From positions 1-64,000 of the forward strand of contig JAPJBO010000877.1 in assembly GCA_030068145.1 (NCBI GenBank): 64,000 bases of DNA. The letters are read 5' to 3'. Position numbers and translations under genes: made by a program. Positions 1-9,740 of the stretch are shown here, piece by piece (position 1 is the stretch's first letter; each line of letters opens with the position of its first letter). The notes beneath the pieces are model-generated. The model was not told the origin of the DNA. It saw nothing but the letters and a program-made list of their open reading frames with translations, and ran no database searches. Source of the stretch: Diplonema papillatum (taxonomy: Eukaryota; Euglenozoa; Diplonemea; Diplonemida; Diplonemidae).

Positions 1-375
1 CCCGTACGCGTGTACCGCCCCTCTCTCTTCACTTTCTCGGTGTATTCCACTCAACGGCAGCCATCGCGTCCCGTGGCCCGCAGGTCAAGCCTAGCGATCG
101 GGGGATGGATCAATGGACCGAAACCGGAGGAGAGGAAGGGAGCGTGCTACTAGTTACTATCCCGAACAGAACCGTTCTGCGGAAACATCACACGAATGTT
201 CTCCCCCCGCACACACCCGGACGGCATAGCAATCTCGTTCGTCTGGCATTCACAGCTGCCGAATACCTGACGCCAACGAATGCAAGGGCAAGTGTAGTCA
301 ACGCTGCCATGCCATCCGCCGATAAGCTGAGGTTGTGTGGCACGCATGGGTCTCCCGCCTGAGTCGGTGACTGCA
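1..375. other. No gene recognised (window start)
   Basis: Short reading frames exist here, but none shows a recognisable domain, coding-like composition or splice context. I see no promoter element I can name. It may be intergenic sequence or the end of a gene lying to the left. Confidence 0.4.
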
Positions 376-470
376 GTAAACGCTTGGTAAACGCGTTTAC
401 TCAGCGTTTACTCCAAAATGAGTAAACGTAAACGTTTATAACCGGTAAACGTTTACCGTTTACTGCAATC
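376..470. repeat. Cluster of GTAAACG/CGTTTAC palindromes
   Basis: About 95 bases built from GTAAACG and its complement CGTTTAC. These form several overlapping inverted repeats, including GGTAAACGTTTACC. A related but shorter cluster lies at 54609-54676, and the terminal repeats of the 9491-16732 element contain a similar GGTAAACA-N-TGTTTACC palindrome. It could be a small foldback element or a protein-binding site array; the sequence does not decide. Confidence 0.6.
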
Positions 471-724
471 ACTGGCCTAAGTTGGGGGTTTGCTTGCACG
501 TAGGCGTCCCCACACAGCCCCGGAGAAGGAAGGTACTGCGAAGCTACTCAACGGCACCACGACGGCCAATCGTCCCCGGTGTTGCACGGATCTCACGGGA
601 CCATGAAGAGGTAGAGGGTCGACTTGCGTCGATGATGACCATAAAAGGTTACCTTTTTTTGGCGAGGGAAGAAAAGAAGGGCTACTTTTCGGCATATTCC
701 GCAGCTCCGAGAGAGTAAAGAAAC

Positions 725-930
725 GCAAACCACCAAAAAACAATGCCGGAAGGCACAAGTTGGCAAAAATGGCCAAAAATGACCAAAACCTGGAAAAATC
801 GGCAAAACCCGAAAAATTCCGAAATTTGCTCAAAATTTGCCAAGTGCATTTCCCTGACAAAAGTCGAGGAAATCAATTTCCGACGGGGACTAGTCCCCGT
901 TGGGCACATTGCCCACGGGGACTAGTCCGC
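725..930. repeat. CCAAAAA-rich stretch ending in a perfect palindrome
   Basis: From about 740 to 845 the plus strand repeats short CCAAAAAT/GGAAAAAT-like words. At 883-900 lies a perfect 18-bp palindrome centred on ACTAGT. A 15-bp hairpin (901-915) and a partial second copy of the palindrome (914-930) follow. The block is about 120 bases upstream of the start codon at 1049, so it could be part of that gene's promoter or 5' leader. No function is demonstrated. Confidence 0.5.
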
Positions 931-1048
931 AAAGGCACCTTACTCAATTTTTATTTGTTAGACACAAAAGTCGACGCACCAGGACAGGACACAGAATCCC
1001 GGTGGGAGGAGGGGAATCAGGGAGACACGGGTTGCCTGTTCGGTAGTC

Positions 1049-1630
1049 ATGGCGGACGCCGCGGTCCGCTCAACTCTTCGGCGGAAGCTGCGAGCATGGC
1101 AGTATGAGTGCCACACGATAGAGTCGCAACCGCTCACGCACACGTTCCACGTCCTCTGGGAGGGGAGCACCAACTGGTGCCTCACGCAGCGGACGTCCAG
1201 GCCGTCGAAGAACAGGGAAGACTTTCGGCTGCGCCAGTTCCCCGACACCATCGTCTGGGAGAGTAACATTCCGAAGGGGTGGTATCACTACGAGGAAGAG
1301 CGGGACGACGGGCCGAACGGATCTTGCAGGGTCGGCAACGTGAAGAAGGAGAAAGTCGACACGAAGAAGATCGACGCCGCATTCACGGCGGGCAAGACAG
1401 ACGACCAAATCGTGGCCGTGTATCTGGCAAAAGCCGCCGAAGGCACACAGGAGGTGACCCGCATCGAGTACATGACCACGACATCTCTCCGCGACTTCCT
1501 CTTCTCTCGCAACCGAGGCAAGGGCACCTGCCTCGTGCAGCAATGGGTTGAGCCTCAAAATCAGCATCACAACGACGTCATTCAAGCCGTGTGGACGTCG
1601 AGCCTTAAGTGCCTTGTTGAACGCCGCCGG
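1049..1630 (+). CDS. Exon 1 of 2, large conserved protein with LRRGS-type repeats
   Basis: This exon encodes the first 194 residues of a protein completed by the exon at 2259-7091. The start ATG has a good context (AGTCATGGCG). The exon ends in phase 0 before a GTATGC donor at 1631, and the next exon opens in phase 0 after a GCAG acceptor, which joins the segments ...CLVERRR and NKSYLRD.... The residue pattern across the junction (WVEPQN, QAVWTSSLKCLVERR, then VTFDGP and ARMVVQFKIDARCRL) resembles, from memory, an unnamed conserved region in proteins of flagellated protists. I cannot name the family or give a function. Reading past the donor gives only 26 unlikely residues before a stop, which supports splicing. 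Confidence 0.7.
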
Positions 1631-2258
1631 GTATGCAAACTCACATCGGCGACAGCACCAATCTTACACGCTACTAAAAGCACAGATACCGTCAGGGTTC
1701 TTCTGAGTTAAATTCCAGTTAGACTGGCCGGACTTTTGAAGATCTGCCCCGGGGTCTGGGTCAAAAACACTTCAGTAGCAGTATTTTTTTTCTGGCTGAT
1801 GAAAGACGCATTTCAAAGATTTGTGTCGGATGTTTCCAACAACGGCCGCTTTCGGTTGAATTCGACTACGTATACACTCCGTGAAAAACCTCGCATTGAA
1901 CGACGCACACACGCGCCATTTGACCGCAAGTGGTTAATCTTCTAGGATTGTATACGACAAGAACAACGGGTACTATACCGTCGACCCCGAACGCTTTGTT
2001 CGTCCTCAAGTGGTTAGTCTTCTAGGGTTGTATAGGACAAGAACAACGGGTACTATATCGTCGACCGCGAACGCTCTGCTCGTCCTCAAGTGGTTAATCT
2101 TCTAGGATTGTATACGACAAGAACAACGGGTACTATATCGTCAACCGCGAACGCTTTGTTCGTCCTCAAGTGGTTAATCTTCGAGGATTGTATACGACAA
2201 GAACAACGGGTACTTTATTGTCGACACATTGCGAACGCTTTACACACAACACGCGCAG
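1631..2258 (+). other. Intron with GT-AG borders
   Basis: The donor is GTATGC and the acceptor is CGCGCAG, both in phase 0. The 628-base intron is mostly non-coding, and its 3' half is an 80-bp tandem repeat (see 1927-2246). The assignment rests on frame agreement and on the apparent continuity of a conserved protein region across the junction. Confidence 0.7.
1927..2246 (+). repeat. 80-bp tandem repeat, four copies, inside the intron
   Basis: Units begin at 1927, 2007, 2087 and 2167 with CAAGTGGTTA[AG]TCTTC and stay about 95% alike. Each contains ACAAGAACAACGGGTACT. The exact 80-bp period and low divergence indicate recent slippage or unequal exchange. The array stops about 12 bases before the splice acceptor, so it may contribute the branch and polypyrimidine context. 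Confidence 0.9.
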
Positions 2259-5200
2259 AACAAAAGCTATCTGAGAGACTCGAGCGTTCCGATCCAGGAC
2301 CGGGCGGTGACGTTCGACGGGCCGCCGCACTTGTCAGAGTGGGTCAACGTCAGCGGGAAGCTGCGTGAGCAGGTGTGCGCCGCCTGCGGAAGCATCGCGG
2401 ACCACTTCAAGGAGAACACCGTGCAAGGCCCGCGGCAGGCCCCGCGGCACTTCATCGCGCGCATGGTCGTGCAGTTCAAGATAGACGCGCGCTGCCGGCT
2501 GATCCTCCTCCACGTGCTGGGCGCTCGCGTCGCGGTCGCGGGCAAGCGCAACAAAATGTTCGTGGCCCTCAACCTCTCCCCGGCCTACCGGCACTGCAGC
2601 GCCGCCGACACCTGTGCCGTCGCCGGCTCCGCGTACCACGGGGGCGCGGGCCACGAACGGGAGGTCGAACCTTGCCGGAAAAAGGACGACGCCCCTCGGT
2701 TTCCGGACAACCGCGAAGAAGAAGACGAAGGGGGCAAAGAAGCCCGGGAAGGCCCGCCCTACGAGGACGACCACCTCGCGTTGTGGCCGACGGGCCGCGT
2801 GAAGCCGCCGGTGGACGCGGTCGCACCGCCGGACGAACCGAACGAGGTGACGCACCTGCAGAGCGACCGGGAAAAACTGGCGAGTCCCGTTGGGGGGATC
2901 CGCCCCGCGAGGAGGTCGGTTCGGCTGCACCCCATGGGTAGCATTGTGCTCGGCACCGTCAAGCAGCGCTCGTGCCTTGACAACCCCAGGTGTACCTCGC
3001 CGGTGCACAGGCAGCACTCTGCCCCTAGTAAGGTAGACCCGGTGCCCCGGCGGAAGCTGGAGCCGCGGGCCGGCCCCGCGCTCGCCCGCCTTGACCTGAG
3101 CGGGCTCGGCGGGAAGGCGGCCGCGGCGCGGCCGCCGAAGAAGGTCCCGAGCCTTCCCGTCGCGCACGTCGTCGGCCACGAGCGGGCGCACTCGAACCGG
3201 GAGATCGCGCCGTCGGTCGTCAAGAAGCTGTTCCGCATGGTCGCCGAGGCCGGCCCGAACCCGGGAGTCTCCGAGGCGCGGCTGCTGCGCAAGGAGTACC
3301 TGTCCTCCTTCGCTTCCGCAGAGCTCCTCGACACCGAAAAAGCCGAGCTCGTATGCCTGACGCTGCGCCGGTACCTCAAGGACGAGGGCACCCGCGTGGA
3401 CGTGAATCCCGTCGAAGACAAGGGAAACGGAAACGCGTTCGCGGACGACTGCGACGGGTCTGACCCAGGGGAGAACCCGCTGGGGAGGTGGGCGGCGGTG
3501 AGCCGGTTGGTGCGCTGCGGCTTCGCCGCCAACAAGGTCGCGTCCGTCGACCTGCTGCGGGAGCTAGGCGACGTGGTCTACCGCTTGGAGTCGCACCGGA
3601 TCATCCGGTCGCAGGCGACGTTCACGTTCTCCGTACCAGACCCGCCAGCCTTGCTCCTACCCCACCTCGAGGCGTTTCTCCTCGCGGTGAACGCCACGGG
3701 CACGCCCCCCGGCCACCCGCCGCACCCCCGGCTCGCCCACGGCTTCGAAATCGCGCTGGGCGACATCCCGTCCATGCGGCCCGCCGCCCAGGCCTTGGCC
3801 GCCGCGAAGGACGGCATCGACCGGCTCCTCCGCGTCCTGCAAAAAACAGCGTCTCGGAAGCCCGGCGGCGTCGTCCCCCTCCTCATCTCGGCCCTCAGCT
3901 CCCTTGGCAGGCGCTCGAAAGCCGACCTCCGAGTGTCCCCCCGGCGATATCACCGCCCGAGCGACGTCCCCATCCCTCCCAGCCTCCGGCCCAACCACAA
4001 CGCCGAGGCCGCCAAGGCAACGCCGTTCCACCTGGGTGACCCGTTCGTGATCAGCGCGGAGTCGTTCACCTTCGACCCGCGCTGCAGATCCGCCGAAGAA
4101 CCGCAGAACACCCCCCAAAGCGGCGCAACCAATATTCCCACCCAACCGAGCCGCGCAGCGTACGGGCCCGGTGTGCTTCGCAGGGGGTCGTTGCCCACGC
4201 AATCCGAAGTTACGGGCTCCGAAAACGGCGATGTTCCGCCCGGAGATCGCGAAGTCGAAGCCGGCGCGGGGGCACCATCGTTCGGCGCGCATGCCCCGCT
4301 TGCAACCAGCGCCGACGCGTCGGTCGTCAGCTTTGACGGGCACGATCCCCGATGCGAACCTTCCGAAAACCTTCCGAAAAGCGACGGGAACCGCCGATCA
4401 ACCGTCCCGCGAAAAGTATCCCTCCCCACCGATCCGAGTGGGGCGAGGTACACTCCGGGAGTGCTTCGCAGGGGGCCGTTTGCCGTGGAATCGGAGGATG
4501 CGGACACGGGAAACGGCGATGTTCCAAGCCCGCCTACCTTGCCCGGAGATAGCGAGGTCGAAGCTGGCGCGGGTGCACCACCGCTTGGCACGCATGCGTC
4601 ACTTGCAACCAGCGCCGATGCGTCGGTCGTCAGCTTTGAAGGACACGATCAACCTGCCGAAAACCTTTCGAAAAGCGAGTGGGACCGCCGACCAAGCGTC
4701 CCGCGAAAGGTTTCCTTCCCCACCGATCCGAGTGAGGAGGGGTACACTCCAGGAGTGCTTCGCAGGGGGCCTGCACGGCAACCGGTGGCTGCGGATACCG
4801 GAAGCGGCGATGTTTCAACCCCGCCTACCTTGCCCGGGGATCGTGAAGTCGAAGCTGGCGCGGAAGCACCATCATTTGACACGCGTGCTCCGCTTGCAAC
4901 CAGCGCCGACGCGTCGGTCGTCAGCTTTGACGGACACGATCAACCTGCCGAAAACCTTTCGAAAAGCGGGTGGGACCGCCGACCAAGCGTCTCGCGAAGG
5001 GTTTCCTTCCCCACCGACCCGAGTGAGGTGGCGTACACTCCGGGAGTGCTTCGCAGGGGACCATTTGCCGTGCACCCGGATGCTGCGGATACCGGAAACG
5101 GCGATGTTCCAACCCCGTCTACTTTGCCCGGAGATCGCGAAGGCGAAGCTGGCACGGGAGCACCATCGTTTGGCACGCGTGCCTCGCTTGCAGCCAACGC

Positions 5201-7091
5201 CGACGCGTCGGTCGTTAGCTTTGACGGGCACGATACCCGGCGCGAACCCGCCGAGAAGTGTTCGGAAAGCGACCGGAACCACCGACCGACGGCTCCGCGA
5301 GAAGGTTCCCTCCCCCCCACCGATCCGAGCGGGGCGAGGCACACGCCGGGAGTGCTTCGCAGGGGATCGACCGCCGAGGAGAACGCCGCAGACCACGAAA
5401 CGCCGCCCAGTCCTGATCGGCGCGGCAGCGCAGCTTCGCGGCTTTCCGGCGCGTCGCCCGAGCCCGAAGATACGCAGGAAGCACCCCCGCAAGAAGCACC
5501 CCCTCAGGAAGCGCCCCCGCAGCAAGCACCCCCGCTCGACCAGTGGGGAAGAGGTGGCCGGCAGCCAAGGGCTGGCCGACGGCTTTCCGCCTCCACCGAA
5601 GCGGATCGAACCGTGTACGCACCCGGGGCGCTTCGCCGGGGGTCGCTGGCCTCGATGCTTCCGGGCGGAATGAACCCCGGAGGCGCTTGTCCACCGGCGG
5701 AAGACGCAGGCAGGCCCAGCGCTTCCCGCCGCGGCTCGTTTCCGCGGGGCCGGGTGGGCGGGCAAGAGCCGAGCCCGCCGCCTGCCAGCGCGCAGGCGCG
5801 GCCCGGTGAAGTGCCCGCCGCCTCCTCTACCGTGACACCGGATACGTCCGGTGTGGATGATGCACCGCACGATTCAAAGCGCGTGGCCGAGCTTGGGGTG
5901 GAGCAGTCAGCGGCGGGTCTCCACCGAGAAGGCTCGCGCCGAGAGGCGGGTTGCGCTACGGGTGGACCCGAGCAGACAGGCGCCTCCCCGGGTCAGTCGG
6001 AGCTCACTGCAGCGGAGCACGTGGCTGCATCATCAGTTGGGACTGACGAACACCACTCGTCGCGTCAACAAGCAGACCCGCAAGCAGCGCCGGCAGACGT
6101 GGCGTGCGACGGCACTGCTCCTGCAGTGATCGCGGGAGGAAACGCTGGTTTGGGCGCAGGTTCTGCGGTCGACGCTGGCGGAGAAGCCGTCGGCGCGGCG
6201 CCGACGGAAACCGAGTCCGCGCGCCCAGCGGACGACGGCGGGTACCGCCCCGCAGCCTTCCGCCGGTCCTCCGTCGGAAGCGCTGCCGAAGCCGAAGACG
6301 GCGGGTACCGGCCCGCCGCCTTGCGAAGGCCCGCCGTGCAACGGCGCGCGGAGCCGGCGGCGTCCGACTACCGTCCTGCGCACCTCCGGAAAACGTCCCT
6401 CGCGAGCTCGGTGCCCGTCGACGACCCGCCCGCGGCTTCTGCGCCCGCAGGGCCGGCCGCGCCGCGGTCCGAGGGCCACCGCAGTGGGCAGCAACGGAGC
6501 GCCGCCCGAACCCGCGAGCCCGGCGCGGCAGCAGGCGCGGAATCGGCGGCGGACGGGAGGTCGGAACGAGTGGCTCAGGCACGCGGCCCGCCGGAGGCAT
6601 CGGCCACGCAGCCGCCGGTTGCCGCGGTTAACGGTTCCAGCCGGGCAACGCCTGGCGTCGCCCAGCCGCTTTCGTCGGAACCCCCGCCAGCTTGCGACCT
6701 GCCAACCGGCGTGGAAGAATGCCCAAAACCAGACCACGGCGAACCCGTTGTTGACTGCACCGTCTCAGTAGGAGAAGGCTTGCTGCAACAGGGCGATGCG
6801 AGCGCAACGCATGCCGAACCGGATGCACTGGATCAAGGTCTAGTGGGAAACGCCGGAGGTGTGGGACCTATGGAGCGAGTGGCAAGCCAAGGGAAATCCA
6901 ACCCCCGTCGCCTGTCGCGTGAAGCGAGAGGCAGCGACGAAGCTGCGTCGGAAACTGTTGCCGCCAGGCCGCCCCTGGACGACTCCGACGACGAGTATTC
7001 TGACGGCTTCTCGGACGGAAGCCACGGGGACCATGACCCGGCCGATCCCACCGCACTGCCAGATGATTACTCGAGCGATACTCCAGCCTAG
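2259..7091 (+). CDS. Exon 2 of 2, large conserved protein with LRRGS-type repeats
   Basis: This exon encodes residues 195 to about 1804. The first ~110 residues continue the conserved region of exon 1. After that the protein becomes long, Pro/Ala/Ser/Glu-rich and probably disordered. A motif of the form [YH]-x-P-[GA]-x-[LF]-R-[RK]-[GSPT] recurs about nine times (roughly residues 828, 925, 1023, 1120, 1222, 1313, 1522, 1543 and 1565). The first five lie in tandem blocks of 97-102 residues that also share SADASVVSF-[DE]-GHD. Several copies read RRGS, fitting the basophilic kinase consensus R-R-x-S (inference). A QEAPP repeat lies near residue 1270, and the C-terminus is acidic (DDSDDEYSDGFSDGS). 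Function is unknown; a scaffold phosphorylated at repeated sites is one possibility. Long antisense frames here are shadows of the GC-rich codon use. Confidence 0.75.
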   Translation, partial: NKSYLRDSSVPIQDRAVTFDGPPHLSEWVNVSGKLREQVCAACGSIADHFKENTVQGPRQAPRHFIARMVVQFKIDARCRLILLHVLGARVAVAGKRNKMFVALNLSPAYRHCSAADTCAVAGSAYHGGAGHEREVEPCRKKDDAPRFPDNREEEDEGGKEAREGPPYEDDHLALWPTGRVKPPVDAVAPPDEPNEVTHLQSDREKLASPVGGIRPARRSVRLHPMGSIVLGTVKQRSCLDNPRCTSPVHRQHSAPSKVDPVPRRKLEPRAGPALARLDLSGLGGKAAAARPPKKVPSLPVAHVVGHERAHSNREIAPSVVKKLFRMVAEAGPNPGVSEARLLRKEYLSSFASAELLDTEKAELVCLTLRRYLKDEGTRVDVNPVEDKGNGNAFADDCDGSDPGENPLGRWAAVSRLVRCGFAANKVASVDLLRELGDVVYRLESHRIIRSQATFTFSVPDPPALLLPHLEAFLLAVNATGTPPGHPPHPRLAHGFEIALGDIPSMRPAAQALAAAKDGIDRLLRVLQKTASRKPGGVVPLLISALSSLGRRSKADLRVSPRRYHRPSDVPIPPSLRPNHNAEAAKATPFHLGDPFVISAESFTFDPRCRSAEEPQNTPQSGATNIPTQPSRAAYGPGVLRRGSLPTQSEVTGSENGDVPPGDREVEAGAGAPSFGAHAPLATSADASVVSFDGHDPRCEPSENLPKSDGNRRSTVPRKVSLPTDPSGARYTPGVLRRGPFAVESEDADTGNGDVPSPPTLPGDSEVEAGAGAPPLGTHASLATSADASVVSFEGHDQPAENLSKSEWDRRPSVPRKVSFPTDPSEEGYTPGVLRRGPARQPVAADTGSGDVSTPPTLPGDREVEAGAEAPSFDTRAPLATSADASVVSFDGHDQPAENLSKSGWDRRPSVSRRVSFPTDPSEVAYTPGVLRRGPFAVHPDAADTGNGDVPTPSTLPGDREGEAGTGAPSFGTRASLAANADASVVSFDGHDTRREPAEKCSESDRNHRPTAPREGSLPPTDPSGARHTPGVLRRGSTAEENAADHETPPSPDRRGSAASRLSGASPEPEDTQEAPPQEAPPQEAPPQQAPPLDQWGRGGRQPRAGRRLSASTEADRTVYAPGALRRGSLASMLPGGMNPGGACPPAEDAGRPSASRRGSFPRGRVGGQEPSPPPASAQARPGEVPAASSTVTPDTSGVDDAPHDSKRVAELGVEQSAAGLHREGSRREAGCATGGPEQTGASPGQSELTAAEHVAASSVGTDEHHSSRQQADPQAAPADVACDGTAPAVIAGGNAGLGAGSAVDAGGEAVGAAPTETESARPADDGGYRPAAFRRSSVGSAAEAEDGGYRPAALRRPAVQRRAEPAASDYRPAHLRKTSLASSVPVDDPPAASAPAGPAAPRSEGHRSGQQRSAARTREPGAAAGAESAADGRSERVAQARGPPEASATQPPVAAVNGSSRATPGVAQPLSSEPPPACDLPTGVEECPKPDHGEPVVDCTVSVGEGLLQQGDASATHAEPDALDQGLVGNAGGVGPMERVASQGKSNPRRLSREARGSDEAASETVAARPPLDDSDDEYSDGFSDGSHGDHDPADPTALPDDYSSDTPA

Positions 7092-8364
7092 CTGCTCGGT
7101 GTGCGATCGACGACGCACGCAGCCGGATATTCCGGGATGGGACAACAGCTGCTCTGCAGACCCCGTGCCGAGTGAAGCCTGTCCCCGTTCCGTTCTACGC
7201 TGTGGTCAAGGTCAGACGAAACTCAGCACAAATACCAGACTGAGTTGCACGACCAAGGCGGTCGTTTCCGCCCCGTTTTTTGACAGCGTCCTGTATTGCA
7301 ATCCATCGGTATATACTTGCGCAACGACTCCCGCGAGTTCTTACCTGCCTGCGGCGGTAACTCGATTGGCGACGTCCGGAGAGTTCCGGCTTCAGCAACC
7401 ACTGCAAACCATTACACAAGGCAAGTGTCTGCCTTGCAGTTTGAGTTCTGCCTTCGTGATTGCTTCCCCGCGCAATAGCCCCCAACAATCTCCTTTCCGC
7501 ATCTCCAGAAAACGATGTGGGGGCTGGATTTCCCGACTGATCACTCAAACCTGACCAGCAGTTTGCGTGCCAGGGTGGTATTGACAAGATGCCTCCCGTC
7601 AGGTGGTTGCGCAAACAAACATAAACGGGTCACCGCTGTTGGCGGCCAACTTCAGTTTCCGCTGCTCCTCGAAGCGAGTGGACAAGGCAGATCGTGTGCT
7701 GCGAGGTCCGGAACGTCGCCTGGAATCGGGTATCCAGGGAAGGATGAGATTTCCCGAACGTCTCGACGAGTTGGGATGTTATGGGGGCACATTTCCGCTG
7801 CTCCTCTTCATTGCAGCACGCTTTGCATTTGCCGGGAAACAGCACTTGCTCAACACAAGCAGAGGCGAATACGGTGCGAAAGCCTTCCGGCTTCTCGGTA
7901 TTCGTATTCGCGTATGGTCTCTCAGTCGTCTGTTGTCCCGCCCTCCTCTTTTTGCTTTCGCCTTTCGCCTTACAAAAAAAGCTGTGAAATTATCGGCATC
8001 TCAAAAGCTTGGCCAAGCACGGATCTATGTTGATGCTTCTGACTGGAGTGAGGACTGAGGTTGTGTGCAAAGTGACTATTTGGTGGCCCTGCCAAGCTGT
8101 TGCGTTTCGGGCGTCTTGTTCTGTAGTAGCGTCTGTAATAGCGTCGATTGACGTCATTTTGAACCAGAGGAATTTTCGCACAATTCGGGCGAAGCAGTCC
8201 AGGCGACAGTGTGGGCCTTCTCTACGAGCAATCTCCGTCGTCGCGCCCTTCCAAGATCCAGGATCTCAGATGCCCACAACGTGCGCCAGGAGGCGGGTGC
8301 GGGATAACGGGGTGGGCTATCCTGCAGTAAAAAGCAAAAAAAACGTTCTTTTTCCGTCTACGAA
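7092..8364. other. Intergenic, no gene supported
   Basis: Open frames of up to 172 codons occur here (for example 7515-8058). They overlap one another in different frames and lack domains, codon bias and splice signals, so I do not call them. An A-rich and T-rich stretch just before 8365 may belong to the promoter or leader of the small gene there. Confidence 0.45.
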
Positions 8365-8535
8365 ATGGGTAAGCATGACCCGGACAGCCACGTTTGGAAC
8401 GCGCTCGCCGTCGTTCTCGTCTGCGCCATTATCGGCGTGATCTGGCTGAAGCTGATGGGCATGATGTGCAACGTCAACCTTGACAAGGACCCGATGATTC
8501 GCCGCCACAACCGGAAGTACCAAAAGGTTGACTGA
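8365..8535 (+). CDS. Small single-pass membrane protein (56 aa)
   Basis: An ATG at 8365 opens a 56-codon frame that stops at 8533-8535. The product has a polar start (MGKHDPDSHVW), one clear hydrophobic helix of about 20 residues (roughly 11-32), and a charged tail rich in Lys, Arg and Asp. This is the layout of a tail-exposed one-pass membrane microprotein. Support for coding comes from third-position GC bias like the neighbouring genes and from decayed copies of its 3' part downstream (TGCATCATCAACCTCGACAA near 8827), the same pattern seen beside other genes in this window. I do not recognise a family. Gly2 alone does not make a myristoylation signal here. It could instead be one exon of a larger gene. 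Confidence 0.55.
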   Translation: MGKHDPDSHVWNALAVVLVCAIIGVIWLKLMGMMCNVNLDKDPMIRRHNRKYQKVD

Positions 8536-8679
8536 ACCCCGCGGAGGCAGCTGTCGCGCAGCCTACAGCTGGGCGAGGCGGATCTGTGCTTCGCCCTATT
8601 CGTCGGGCATCTCGTGCAACGACAACAAGGACCTGACGGCTCAGCTCACCCCAATCCAACCGGAGAACTCTCAGCGTGC

Positions 8680-9040
8680 TTGTAGTGTAGCCGACGCGAC
8701 AACACTTCGGGCACCATCAACCTTGATGCTGATCGGAAGAGTGCCTAAAGCAACCTCTGCGTGGTCTGGGCCGTGGTTGGAGTGAGTTTCCGTACTTTTG
8801 TAGCCGGCAGAGCACAGCGGGCACCATGTGCATCATCAACCTCGACAACCTCTCGCGCGGTCTTGCCGTGGTTGGAGTGAGGCTCCTTTACTTTAGTAGC
8901 CAATCTGAGGGGCACATGGAGCATCATGCTAGACAATGGCGCAAGGCTCTATATCTGCGCGCCTAGAACATTCTTGAATGAGGGCCGACCAGGTCACCAC
9001 ACCAACATTAACCTCTACAAGGTGACTCTCCCGGATGCAA
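8680..9040 (+). repeat. Decayed tandem copies of the microprotein gene's 3' end
   Basis: Segments near 8709, 8819 and 8990 resemble the coding segment at 8455-8490 (GGGCA..ATGTGCAACGTCAACCTTGACAA), for example GGGCACCATGTGCATCATCAACCTCGACAA. Between them a second motif recurs at about 96-bp spacing (CCGTGGTTGGAGTGAG near 8771 and 8868). The copies are interrupted and not in one frame. I read this as tandem duplication of the gene's end followed by decay. Confidence 0.5.
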
Positions 9041-9269
9041 CCTCTGTACGGGCACACCGTGGTTGTGACAGCGTTCGGCCCAAGCATTGCGCCCCCGTTC
9101 GTGAGGGTTGCAGAAGAGAAGCATCTCCTTCTCCGCGTGACGTGGAAACTTGCCAGACGTGCGTAAAAGTACAGGGGCGGTATATTACGTTAAATGACTG
9201 ATCGTCAGAGACGCTGGTCGTGGGAGAAGCGCAGGTCTTGGATCGAAGACCCGAGTACCATGTGTCGGG

Positions 9270-9436
9270 GTGCATACCCCTCGTTTCTTGCCGCTGGTTG
9301 AACGCTTACGCCCGCCACTAAATCCAGATTTACCTGTGTTTCGTGTGGGCTACAGCAAAATTACCTCCTTTGATCTATCGCAACTGGCAGTCTCCTCAAG
9401 CATTCCCTACAAAGCAGGTGCTTATACAAAAATCAA
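9270..9436 (+). repeat. Dispersed repeat R1, plus-strand copy
   Basis: This segment matches the reverse complement of 20747-20888 (shared words include TTTGATCTATCGCAACTGGC and CAAGCATTCCCTACAA). Shorter related pieces occur at 45738-45800 and 22035-22065. The four copies sit in unrelated contexts, so it is an interspersed repeat, possibly a SINE or MITE. No tRNA-like A/B boxes are evident. Translations of it caused several false open frames nearby. Confidence 0.7.
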
Positions 9437-9490
9437 TCTGTACGCGCGCACAGGACAGCACCCCGCGAGTTTTTATTTGCCGCACCCGTA

Positions 9491-9531
9491 GGGAAGGTGT
9501 AAAAAACATTTTGGTAAACATTGTTTACCGA
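9491..9531 (+). repeat. Left terminal inverted repeat (41 bp)
   Basis: It starts GGGAAGGTGTAAAAAACATT and ends in the palindrome GGTAAACATTGTTTACC followed by GA. The right end at 16692-16732 is its reverse complement with one substitution (T to C in the palindrome centre). A run of about 15 cytosines follows immediately on the inside. Confidence 0.85.
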
Positions 9532-9740
9532 CCCCCCCCCCCCCCTCTTGGCCGCACGGCATAGTTTGCCGCGCACGGCACGGTTTTTCACCTGACCCAC
9601 TGGTACTACCAGGTAGACTGAGATAGAGCGCGCCGCAGGCGCGAAATTTTTTTTGAGGCGTTTTGGGCTCAGAAAGACCAAAAGGAGCACAGGAAAGTAC
9701 ATCACACTGGTGCAAAAAAGAAGAAGGAAGACAGGATTCA

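Noticed and set aside
2267-6828. Many antisense frames of 60-285 codons under the first gene
   Set aside because: They mirror the GC-rich third positions of the real exon, have no domains and contradict the repeat-protein frame.
7515-8058. Overlapping frames of 151 and 172 codons
   Set aside because: They overlap in different phases, with no domain, no codon bias and no splice context.
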